Below the pieces are notes generated by a model. That model had not been told where the DNA came from, did no database searches, and worked only from the letters and a program-made list of their open reading frames with translations. DNA of 26,318 nucleotides from a virus. The position numbers and the translations under genes were made by a program. Numbering within the stretch: the stretch's first letter is position 1; each line of letters starts with the position of its first letter. The stretch covers positions 1 through 26,318 of the IMG/VR virus record IMGVR_UViG_3300034066_002609. One strand, written 5' to 3'. Positions 13,810-21,322 of this stretch are shown one piece after another.

Positions 13810-15923
13810 AAAATTACAAGATGTCTTGCGGTTGTTCCTGGCCTATTATTGCCCCTCCCCCTAAGGAGGGGGCCTTGCCAATATTAGATGTCGACGTATT
13901 GCGACTGCCAGACTGCGTGACAGCGTGGGATTTAATGTCTGAGGGCACTACGAAGGGTGTTTTTCAGCTTGAGTCTAGGCTTGGTTCCTCGTGGGCAAAA
14001 AGACTCAAGCCGAGAAACAACGAGCACCTATCAGCACTTGGTGCGCTATTAAGGCCAGGCTGTCTGGCTGCTAAAGACGACAATGGCGTGTCTATGACTG
14101 AGCACTACTGTCGTCGTGTGAACGGAGAAGAGGTCGCGGAGTCTTTCGATCCTGCCTTAGACGAAATCCTTGGTTCCACAGAGCAGATTCTGGTCTACCA
14201 GGAACAGGCCATGCAGATTGGCGCTAAGATCGCTGGGTTTGACCTTAAGAATGTAGATAGGTTGAGGAAGGCCATCGGCAAAAAAGATCAACGGGAAATG
14301 TCTGAAGTAAAAAAGCTTTTTGTTGATGGTGCCGCACAGAAAAAAGTTGTTTCCGAGGACATGGCTGCTACTATCTGGGGGTGGATCGAGAAGTCTGGTC
14401 GATACTCTTTTAATAAGTGTGTTTCCTTTGATACTGCTTTTCTCCGCCCGAACGGCGACAAAGAAAGGCATACTGTCGAAGAACTTTTCTTTATCAAGAA
14501 TGATATAGAGTATGCTAGAGTTCGAGGCCTTGTGTATTTACATAACTTAATTAATGATAGGGGGCATTATGGCAGTGGATTTTCTTTGTGTAATGATGGT
14601 AGAATCGTTGAAAATATTATTAGAGATATTCGGTATTCAGGACATATTTATGTTTTGAGTATTACTACTGAAAGTGGAGCAAAGATAAGGGTCACTCATA
14701 ACCATAAGTTTCCGACGAGCGCGGGGATAAAGAAGGCCTCTGATCTAAGGTTGGGAGATGATCTTTATTCTTTTTGCTGGGGGCAAGACTGCTCCCACAT
14801 AGAAAAGATTTTACTAATAGAGGACGATGGCGAATGCAACACATATGATGTTACTATGGACGCGCCTAATCATAATTTTGTTGTCTCTTCCGGCATCGTC
14901 ACATGCAATAGCCATTCTATGTCGTATGGTCTTACTGGATATGACACAGCATATTTGAAGTCTCACTTCCCCGTTCAGTTCTACACCTCGTGGCTTTGTT
15001 TTGCCGAAGACAAGATTAAGCCAGACGAGGAAGTAATGGAGCTGGTTGAAGATGCCAGGAGGGCTGGTGTTCCAATTCTTCCTCCAGATCTAAGAAGCAA
15101 GGAAATGATTTTCCATACCGACGGGATAAGCATTTCTTTTGGATTAGGCAACATAAAGGGTCTTGGCGAAAATACTCTTGCTAAGATGTTTATTTTTGTC
15201 GAAGGGGTTGAAAAAAAGCTAGGAAGACCACTATCACAATGGACTTGGCTTGAGTGGGTTCTTTGTGTTGGGTCTAACTTCTTGTCGGCGACACAAAAGA
15301 TGATCATGTCTGGGGCTATGGATTGGTCTGGAGTTAAACGACAAAAGATGCTTGCTGAGTTGGAAGTGGTCGCTTCTTTGACAGACATCGAGATTGCTTG
15401 GATGATTGATCATTCGTGCGGCGACCTACTAAAAGATCTTCGTTCTCTGGCCAGGACCAAAAAAGATGGTGGCGGTTGTGCTAATGCTAAGAGGGTTTCT
15501 CTTGTGCTAGGTCATTCTGCTCTGCTAGAAAAACCACCCACACCACTTAATGACAATGTGGCATGGATGGCTTGGGCAGAAGAACAGGCCTTTGGTTTCT
15601 CTTTGACGTGTAGTCGGGTTGACGCGTGCGATCTTAATGACGCTAATACTACCGTCGGAGAATTTCTTGCTGGGAAAACCGGCTTTATCATGATGGGAGT
15701 TGAAATACGCTCCATCAGGATTATCAAAACAAAGAAAGGGACCGAAATGGCGTTCCTCTCTCTTGTCGACTCGTCTGGGGTGCTAGACGATGTTGTATGC
15801 TTCTCTGAGCCTCTTGAGGAGTATCGTTACCTCCTCACTCAGGGGAACACTGTCCTTGTTCAAGGCGAGCGAGACCCTAAAAAGAATTCGTTCGTCTTGC
15901 GTAAGGTTTTTCAATTGGCGTGA
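13806..15923 (+). CDS. dnaE: DNA polymerase III alpha, C-terminal half, with mini-intein
   Basis: 705 residues, 541 after intein removal. It resumes where the first half stops: TKGVFQLES, LRPGCLAAK, ILVYQEQAMQIG, RLRKAIGKK, then the FNK/SHS motif interrupted by the intein, then ILPPDLRSKE and IKGLGENTLAKMF. It ends with an OB-fold (FIMMGVEIRSIRIIKTKKGT...DDVVCFSE). It carries the fingers, thumb-side and C-terminal regions but none of the catalytic aspartates, so it must act with the 10943-12856 product. ATG 13806 is ATGA-coupled to the exonuclease gene but has a weak binding site; TTG 13875 with AAGGAGG at 13863-13869 is a strong alternative start. Confidence 0.9.
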   Translation: MKNYKMSCGCSWPIIAPPPKEGALPILDVDVLRLPDCVTAWDLMSEGTTKGVFQLESRLGSSWAKRLKPRNNEHLSALGALLRPGCLAAKDDNGVSMTEHYCRRVNGEEVAESFDPALDEILGSTEQILVYQEQAMQIGAKIAGFDLKNVDRLRKAIGKKDQREMSEVKKLFVDGAAQKKVVSEDMAATIWGWIEKSGRYSFNKCVSFDTAFLRPNGDKERHTVEELFFIKNDIEYARVRGLVYLHNLINDRGHYGSGFSLCNDGRIVENIIRDIRYSGHIYVLSITTESGAKIRVTHNHKFPTSAGIKKASDLRLGDDLYSFCWGQDCSHIEKILLIEDDGECNTYDVTMDAPNHNFVVSSGIVTCNSHSMSYGLTGYDTAYLKSHFPVQFYTSWLCFAEDKIKPDEEVMELVEDARRAGVPILPPDLRSKEMIFHTDGISISFGLGNIKGLGENTLAKMFIFVEGVEKKLGRPLSQWTWLEWVLCVGSNFLSATQKMIMSGAMDWSGVKRQKMLAELEVVASLTDIEIAWMIDHSCGDLLKDLRSLARTKKDGGGCANAKRVSLVLGHSALLEKPPTPLNDNVAWMAWAEEQAFGFSLTCSRVDACDLNDANTTVGEFLAGKTGFIMMGVEIRSIRIIKTKKGTEMAFLSLVDSSGVLDDVVCFSEPLEEYRYLLTQGNTVLVQGERDPKKNSFVLRKVFQLA
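13852..13871 (+). promoter_or_regulatory. GC-rich hairpin containing a perfect Shine-Dalgarno sequence
   Basis: CCCCTCC (13852-13858) pairs with GGAGGGG (13865-13871) around a six-base loop. The 3' arm lies in AAGGAGG (13863-13869), which is five bases before an in-frame TTG at 13875. If used, that start would give a C-terminal polymerase half lacking the first 23 residues, with its ribosome binding site sequestered in the hairpin. It lies inside coding sequence (APPPKEG), so it may instead be a codon-level accident. Confidence 0.4.
14418..14909 (+). mobile_element. Mini-intein in the C-terminal half of DnaE
   Basis: A 164-residue in-frame insertion (residues 205-368 of the 13806 product) splitting SFNK from SHSMSYG. 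It starts with CVSFDT (Cys1), has a block B GAKIRVTHNHKF, the feature ASDLRLGDDLYSF, a block F TYDVTMDAPNHNFVV and ends SGIVTCN before Ser+1. There is no homing-endonuclease domain, so it cannot mobilise itself. The penultimate residue is Cys instead of the usual His. Insertion is three residues downstream of the site of the cyanobacterial split DnaE intein (…Y/CFNKSHS), as I recall that family. Confidence 0.92.
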
Positions 15924-15937
15924 CCGGGAGATAAGTT

Positions 15938-16336
15938 GTGAACGAGTGTATTTTTATTGGTAATCTTACTCGAGATCCCGAGATCAAGAACGTCGGTGCT
16001 GAGCATCGCGTTGCCAGATTCACCCTGGCGGTTAATACTGGTGGGAGGAAGGGTAAGGATGGTGAGGAAGAAGTTGCCTTTATCGACTGCGAAGTCTGGG
16101 ATAAGGCTGCCGATCTCATCAGCAAATACATTACCAAGGGGTCCAAGCTTTGCGTTCAGGCTTCTGCAAAAACAGAGTCTTGGACAGACAAAGCTACGGG
16201 GGCTAAGCGCAGTGCTCTCCGGTTCCGAGTTCACAAATTTCACTTTGTCGGAAGCAAGCAACCTGCGTCGGCAGTAGCCGGTGCTGAAGATGAAGCGTGC
16301 TCGCAAACTGATTCAACTGAGGAAATCCCCTTCTAA
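15938..16336 (+). CDS. ssb: Single-stranded DNA-binding protein
   Basis: A 132-residue SSB with one OB-fold: NECIFIGNLTRDPEIK, VARFTLAVN, VAFIDCEVWDKAADLISKYITKG and LRFRVHKFHFVG. The linker is short, and the acidic tip ends EEIPF, like the DDIPF tail that docks partner proteins in bacterial SSBs. It protects single strands at the fork and during RecA loading. GTG start, with GGGAG at 15926-15930 seven bases upstream. The TAA overlaps the next ATG by one base. Confidence 0.92.
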   Translation: MNECIFIGNLTRDPEIKNVGAEHRVARFTLAVNTGGRKGKDGEEEVAFIDCEVWDKAADLISKYITKGSKLCVQASAKTESWTDKATGAKRSALRFRVHKFHFVGSKQPASAVAGAEDEACSQTDSTEEIPF

Positions 16337-17934
16337 TGGCAAGAGTACTTCTGGTCGGCGAAGCAACATGGCTACAAACTGGTTATGCAACCTACGCGTT
16401 GCAGATAGCTCAGAGGCTTGTTCAAGCTGGGCACGAAGTCGCTGAGATTGCTTGCTATGGAGATCCTAACGACAATAGGCGGGCTAAGAATACTTGGCCC
16501 GCCTTTTTCGTGACAGAAAAAAGCCAATCGTATCCACCTCCAGGCTTTTACAATACTCAACCAGCATTTGGGTCTACTGTATTTGAAGAAGTAGTTCTTG
16601 AATTTATGCCAGACATTGTGATCTCGGCAAGAGACCCGTGGACAGACGCTTTTATTTCCTATTCTCCTGTTCGCCCATTCTTCCGCTGGATCTATATGCA
16701 TCCTGTAGACGGAGAACCTCAAGATGAGGAGTGGATAGCCTCTGTTCATGATGCAGATGCTGTTCTTGCTTATTCTGACTATGGTCTTGATGTTTTGTCT
16801 GGCTATCCAGGACTTCGAATCTCTGGGGTTGCTGCCCCTGGGGCAGAGTCTGATGTTTTTCGTCCTATGGACAGGGATTCTGCGAGAAAGTCTCTGGGTA
16901 TACCAACAGAGGCCCTAGTTGTGGGGTCTGTGATGAGAAATCAGACCAGAAAACTTTTCCCCGAACTGTTCGAAGCATTTAGGAATTTGCTTGATCAGTC
17001 CCCCCCACACATTAGTAATCGGTTGTATTTGTATTGTCACACATCGTGGCCAGATGTCGGGTGGGATTTGCCTAAGTATATTCTTCGCAACTCCATATCT
17101 CATAGAACACTAATGACATTTGGTTGCCTCGACTGCTCTCGACCATTTGCTAGCCTTTGGCAAGAGCCAGCGGCATCATGCCCATTCTGTAGGTCTGGAA
17201 GGATTTCTACCCCCACAGTCGCTCTCGGTCTTCCGAGGGAGGTCATGGGGGCGGTGTATTCATCGATGGATGCTTGCGTTCAGTACTCCGTGTGCGAGGG
17301 TTTCGGGATGCCACAAGTGGAGTCAGCATATTGTGGCATACCAGTCTTCTCTGTCGATCACACGGCCATGGGTTCTGTCTGCCGATCGATTGGTGGAACA
17401 TTGATAAAAGTAGGAAGAACCTACTGTGAGCCAGAAACTGGGCGAGTGCTAGCCCTTCCCGACAATAATGACTTAGTAAAGAAACTATCTACTTTCTTGT
17501 CGTCGCCAAGACCAGCAAGGAAAGCTGCCGGAATCAGGCAGCGAGATGCTGCCTTATCTAACTTCTGCTATGATAAGGCTGCTGATGTCTGGGTAGATAC
17601 GATTTCCAAGCTGCCTCCTCCCAAGCGAGCCTACAACTCCCCAAAGACCAAACTTTTCGAGCCAGTAAGGCCACCAGAATCTTTGACTAATCATGAGTGG
17701 GTAAGGGAAGCGTTCTCTTCTGCGCTCGGCACCTCCATTTCATCTGTTGGATTTTTAGGTCAAAGAATGGTTAGAGACATATCTCGCGGATATTGCGATT
17801 CTCAGTTCGTACCGTCCCGCTTTTGCGTCCCAGGTCCTGGCGGAAAAATGCTTGGGTTCAATCGAGATTGTGCCTGGAGAATTTTTCTTGCGGAGCGCGA
17901 CCGTTTAGAATTTTGGGAGAAGGCACGATCATGA
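16336..17934 (+). CDS. GT4-like glycosyltransferase with an inserted zinc ribbon
   Basis: A 532-residue GT-B enzyme. The N-terminal domain begins VLLVGEATWLQTGYATYALQ. The C-terminal nucleotide-sugar domain has the E-x7-E type motif CEGFGMPQVES. Between them, four cysteines (C264-x2-C267 and C282-x2-C285) form a likely zinc ribbon not normally found in GT4 enzymes, and about 100 extra residues follow the GT core. The enzyme would transfer a sugar from a nucleotide donor to an unknown acceptor. It starts one base inside the ssb stop, linking the sugar genes to the replication operon, and overlaps the next GT as ATGA. Confidence 0.82.
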   Translation: MARVLLVGEATWLQTGYATYALQIAQRLVQAGHEVAEIACYGDPNDNRRAKNTWPAFFVTEKSQSYPPPGFYNTQPAFGSTVFEEVVLEFMPDIVISARDPWTDAFISYSPVRPFFRWIYMHPVDGEPQDEEWIASVHDADAVLAYSDYGLDVLSGYPGLRISGVAAPGAESDVFRPMDRDSARKSLGIPTEALVVGSVMRNQTRKLFPELFEAFRNLLDQSPPHISNRLYLYCHTSWPDVGWDLPKYILRNSISHRTLMTFGCLDCSRPFASLWQEPAASCPFCRSGRISTPTVALGLPREVMGAVYSSMDACVQYSVCEGFGMPQVESAYCGIPVFSVDHTAMGSVCRSIGGTLIKVGRTYCEPETGRVLALPDNNDLVKKLSTFLSSPRPARKAAGIRQRDAALSNFCYDKAADVWVDTISKLPPPKRAYNSPKTKLFEPVRPPESLTNHEWVREAFSSALGTSISSVGFLGQRMVRDISRGYCDSQFVPSRFCVPGPGGKMLGFNRDCAWRIFLAERDRLEFWEKARS

Positions 17935-19070
17935 ATATTCTGCACATAGGAAATTTTCATGATGGCACAGGTTACTCTAGGGCATGCGCTGAGACGGCCA
18001 TTGCTCTAGATGCATCTGGAGCAAACGTGATATGCCGTCCTATTACATTTAACGAGGCGGGGCGCCGCTGTCACAAGCGCATCTATGAGCTTTCAGACAA
18101 AGGTTTCCCTAGGACCATCGATGTGGTAATTCAACACACTCTGCCTAGTGCGATGGCCTACGATGGGAGAATAGGACTCAACGTCGCTAATTTTTACTAT
18201 GAGACCTCACATTTTCGATCTTCTGGCTGGGCTGTTCGTCTGAATCAAATGGATTTGGTTCTTACTACCCCAGGCGTTTCTGCTAACTCGTGTGTCGCTA
18301 GTGGCGTTACAAAGCCAGTGGTTGGTATTCCACTGTCTAGCGATCCAGACAGGTATATGTGCTCATATGAAATGCCTAAATGGCTAAGTCAGTGCAGGAA
18401 AAACAACAAATTCATCTTTTATACCATCGGCGAAAATGTCAGAAGAAAAAATCTTGGTGGTCTACTCAAATCATATTTCTTTGCCTTTGGCGCTACCGAC
18501 CCAGTAGTTCTGATTGTGAAGACAAGCGGCGACGCAAAACAGTTACACGCAATGATTGCTCAGATCGCAACAGGAATGAAGATGTGTAGGCATCCTGAGG
18601 TGTTGGTTGTCTCGGATCGACTTTCCGAGTCAGAAGTAATGGGTCTCCATCAGCACGCAGACTGTTTCGTCCAGGCTTCTTGCGGAGAGGCGTGGAGCTA
18701 TCCCGCCTTTGATGCTTTGGCCATGGGTAAAACGCCAATCGTTCCAGATACAGACACATACAGATCATACATAAATGACGCAAACGGTTACCTAGTAAAG
18801 ACTTACGTCGAGCCTTGTTCTGGTGGCTCCGAAGAGAGTGCTGGGATTTATCGTGGCGATGAGACGTGGGAGGCCCCATATACTATGGAGCTGGCCCAAG
18901 CGATGCAGAGGGCTTACCAGGAGGAAGGGTCGCGTCAGACTAAATCCCTGCGCGGCTTGGATACGGCGTACCAATTCACCCCCGAAAGGATCGGCAAGAT
19001 CCTTCTGGAGGCTATCACCAATGAGACGCAAGAAAAAGTTATGGCAGGACTTTGTCGAGGAATCTCATGA
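17931..19070 (+). CDS. GT4-like glycosyltransferase
   Basis: A 379-residue GT-B protein starting MNILHIGNFHDGTGYSRAC, the usual first strand and Gly loop. The C-terminal domain includes FYTIGENVRRKNLGGLLKSY and the donor-binding region CGEAWSYPAFDALAMGKTPI, where the first Glu of the E-x7-E motif is seen and the second is an Asp. The ATG at 17931 is used because it is ATGA-coupled; an upstream in-frame start at 17793 would be buried in the previous gene. The 3' end overlaps phoH by 50 bases. The acceptor is unknown. Confidence 0.8.
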   Translation: MNILHIGNFHDGTGYSRACAETAIALDASGANVICRPITFNEAGRRCHKRIYELSDKGFPRTIDVVIQHTLPSAMAYDGRIGLNVANFYYETSHFRSSGWAVRLNQMDLVLTTPGVSANSCVASGVTKPVVGIPLSSDPDRYMCSYEMPKWLSQCRKNNKFIFYTIGENVRRKNLGGLLKSYFFAFGATDPVVLIVKTSGDAKQLHAMIAQIATGMKMCRHPEVLVVSDRLSESEVMGLHQHADCFVQASCGEAWSYPAFDALAMGKTPIVPDTDTYRSYINDANGYLVKTYVEPCSGGSEESAGIYRGDETWEAPYTMELAQAMQRAYQEEGSRQTKSLRGLDTAYQFTPERIGKILLEAITNETQEKVMAGLCRGIS

Positions 19071-19764
19071 TCAAGATCAGATCCCTTGGCAAGAACTGAG
19101 AGATGCTGGAGGTAAAAAAGGAGAAGATGTTCGGAAGGTCAACAAGAAGATCACAGCCAAAACTCCGAATCAGCAGACCTATCTAAACTGCATGCATGAT
19201 CACACCATAACTATTTGCACTGGTCCAGCAGGATGTGGCAAAACCTACATGGCATGCGCCCTAGCGGCAAACCTTTTGACCGAAGACAAGATAAAGAAGG
19301 TGATACTTACGAGGCCTATTGTTGAGTGTGGACAAAAGCTTGGTGCTTTGCCTGGGACCCTTGGGGAAAAAACTGACCCATATATGATGCCTATGTTTGA
19401 TGCCTTTGGGGACTTCATGGAGCCTAAGATCCTTAAGTCTTATAGGTACAATGGGACTATTGAGGTAATTCCTCTTGAGACGATGAGGGGCAGGACCTTT
19501 CACGACGCATTCATCATTCTTGATGAGGCCCAGAACGTGACAAGGAGACAGATGAAAATGTTTATGACGAGATTTGGGCAAAATTCCAAAGTCATTGTCT
19601 GCGGGGACACCACGCAGTCCGATCTTCCAAGCTCGGAAATAAATCCTCTCTCATGGATTTGGGACAGACTGGGACATCCAGATATAGCCAAGGTTGCGCT
19701 TGGGCCTGAGGATGTGCAAAGACACGGTCTGATTCGTCATATTTTGGAGAGACTGGGAGAGTAA
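19021..19764 (+). CDS. phoH: PhoH-like ATPase
   Basis: A 247-residue P-loop ATPase. Walker A is GPAGCGKT at residues 68-75, with VILTRPIVECGQKLGALPG after it and Walker B AFIILDEAQNVTRRQMKMFMTRFG, then VIVCGDTTQSDLP, the hallmark order of the PhoH family (related to helicase superfamily 1). A basic, charged N-terminal extension of about 45 residues precedes the domain. CTGGAGG at 19005-19011 supports ATG 19021 over a frame that extends back to 18823. PhoH is widespread in phages with no settled function; an RNA-related role is often proposed. Confidence 0.92.
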   Translation: MRRKKKLWQDFVEESHDQDQIPWQELRDAGGKKGEDVRKVNKKITAKTPNQQTYLNCMHDHTITICTGPAGCGKTYMACALAANLLTEDKIKKVILTRPIVECGQKLGALPGTLGEKTDPYMMPMFDAFGDFMEPKILKSYRYNGTIEVIPLETMRGRTFHDAFIILDEAQNVTRRQMKMFMTRFGQNSKVIVCGDTTQSDLPSSEINPLSWIWDRLGHPDIAKVALGPEDVQRHGLIRHILERLGE

Positions 19765-19782
19765 CTTCTTTCGGTACTCGCT

Positions 19783-19810
19783 CCTCTGGTTCGAGTTTTC
19801 GAGCCAGAGG
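19783..19810 (+). terminator. Stable hairpin after phoH, possible terminator or RNA processing site
   Basis: CCTCTGGTTCGA (19783-19794) pairs with TCGAGCCAGAGG (19799-19810): 12 pairs including one G-T, closing a GTTT loop. It is followed by TCTTCCT rather than a clean T run. It occupies most of the 86-base gap between phoH and the next glycosyltransferase. The stem is the strongest seen in non-coding sequence here. Termination, transcript stabilisation or RNase cleavage are all possible. Confidence 0.5.
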
Positions 19811-19850
19811 TCTTCCTACCCCATAGATCTGCGGGTAATATCGACAGACC

Positions 19851-20891
19851 ATGCTTTCACGGGACAAAAAACAAATGCCAGAAATAACGAGCATTCTGGA
19901 TGCTTGCATCAGAAGTTGTGGAGAGCAGGGAGCAAAAAGGCTCAGGGTCTTAACTTTTCCCACGCACGAAAGATACCAGTCCACCCTTTCTCATGTCGAC
20001 GCACACTTCTTGTTGTGGAATGGTCCAGGCATCAAGCAATGGAATCACGACTTTTCTTCCGTTCCTCAAAATCATTTACTGCTTCCATATTCTGAGGTTG
20101 GCCCGGCCATACCACCAGGAATTGTTCCAGACCTTGTGATTTCTCAGCACGACATACAATACAAGATGGCTATGGCTGCTGCCAACTACTTCAGCGTCCC
20201 ACTAATTAGAATGGAACATACTCTCCCTCACCCAAAAACAACGCTTTGGCCTCCTGAGGGAGACTTCAACATTTACATTACTCAGGAGCAGCGCAGCCTA
20301 TGGAGAGGAAAAGATACGGATCCAATTATCCGCAATGCAATAGATACAGACCTTTTCTGTTTGTCAGATAAAAAAAGGAAGCCTGTTTGTCTGTCCGTTG
20401 TGAATGACTGGATTAGAAGGGATCAGGTTTGTGGGTATTCGTACTGGGTTAATGCTACAAAAAATTTGCCCACCAAAGTAGTTGGAGACACCCCAGGACT
20501 TTCTGTCGCGGCCAAGAACACTCAGGAGCTGTGCAGATTCTACCAAGAGTCACTCATTTTTCTTTGTACTGCCACGCATAGTACATCTCCAGTAACATTG
20601 CTCGAGGCTATGTCTGCTGGATGTTGTGTTGTGGCCAACAGGATATCGGCGACAGAAGAAGCTATCAGACACGGAGAGAACGGTTTTCTTGTTGACTCTC
20701 CGGATGAAATGAATGCAATAGTGAGTAGGATCATTACGAATCCAGACTATTGTGTCTCTATTGGTCAGAAGGCGAGGGCGTCCATTGTGAAAAACAATGG
20801 GATGAAAAGATTTACCGACGACTGGAATCGCACTCTTAAAGAGGCTGTTCTGTCGCCGTGGTGGAGGCGATTATGGTCAAAATCCGACTGA
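19851..20891 (+). CDS. GT4-like glycosyltransferase
   Basis: A 346-residue GT-B protein. The N-terminal domain is less typical. The C-terminal domain is clear: STSPVTLLEAMSAGCCVVAN, then ATEEAIRHGENGFLVDSPDEM, the usual GT4 donor site and following loop. Ser/Pro in the motif replace the first Glu of E-x7-E, while the second Glu (LLEAMSAG) is kept. ATG 19851 is the first start after the hairpin gap; ATG 19875 is an alternative and neither has a strong binding site. It opens the second glycosylation block. Confidence 0.75.
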   Translation: MLSRDKKQMPEITSILDACIRSCGEQGAKRLRVLTFPTHERYQSTLSHVDAHFLLWNGPGIKQWNHDFSSVPQNHLLLPYSEVGPAIPPGIVPDLVISQHDIQYKMAMAAANYFSVPLIRMEHTLPHPKTTLWPPEGDFNIYITQEQRSLWRGKDTDPIIRNAIDTDLFCLSDKKRKPVCLSVVNDWIRRDQVCGYSYWVNATKNLPTKVVGDTPGLSVAAKNTQELCRFYQESLIFLCTATHSTSPVTLLEAMSAGCCVVANRISATEEAIRHGENGFLVDSPDEMNAIVSRIITNPDYCVSIGQKARASIVKNNGMKRFTDDWNRTLKEAVLSPWWRRLWSKSD

Positions 20892-21322
20892 GTATTGGCG
20901 AGCCTGTTATGCGATTGCCTGGCTACATAGAAATAGATCCCACCACATCACCCAATGTCAATCTGGGAGATCTTTCTGCTTTTGCAGAAGTCGGTGAGGC
21001 GGAAGAGATTCTTGCCTCTGACATACTAGACTTTTATCCTCAAGAACATAGGTTTGCACTCATCTCCCATTGGCGTTCTAGGCTGGGTAGGGGAGGAGTT
21101 CTTTCTATTGGAACTATCGAGTCGGTCGACGCTTGTTCTACTTTTGCTGGGACTGGAGATATTCAAAGCTTCAGGTCTATGCTTTTTGGCCACAGTAACA
21201 GACGTAGGCTGAGCTGTGGGACTCTTCCAGAGATAGTGGCAATGGCTAGTGACTCAGGAATGAAAGTGGCCCGCTCATACATTAAGAATTTCTTTGCCTA
21301 TGTGGAGGCTATCCGTGAGTGA
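20873..21322 (+). CDS. Short SAM-dependent methyltransferase-like protein
   Basis: About 149 residues. It begins KIRLSIG...LPGYIEIDP, then VNLGDLSAF, EEILASDILDFYP, SRLGRGGVLSIG: the order of a class I methyltransferase (motif I strand, acidic residue, the 'ASDxLxxF' turn and the GG-LSIG strand). It lacks the usual GxGxG loop and is shorter than most relatives, so it could be inactive or use an atypical SAM site. ATG 20873 is preferred due to TGGAGG just upstream; GTG 20858 has none. Neighbours suggest methylation of a sugar or glycan. Confidence 0.55.
   Translation: MVKIRLSIGEPVMRLPGYIEIDPTTSPNVNLGDLSAFAEVGEAEEILASDILDFYPQEHRFALISHWRSRLGRGGVLSIGTIESVDACSTFAGTGDIQSFRSMLFGHSNRRRLSCGTLPEIVAMASDSGMKVARSYIKNFFAYVEAIRE

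Noticed and set aside
12800-13890. Split intein joining the DnaE halves, as in cyanobacteria
   Set aside because: The end of the first half (SLLRGGKART) and the start of the second show no intein blocks; the only intein is complete and lies further downstream in the second half.
14981-15388. Open frame of 135 codons on the - strand within the polymerase C-terminal gene
   Set aside because: It mirrors conserved DnaE coding sequence; the composition is Ser/Leu-rich as expected of an antisense shadow.
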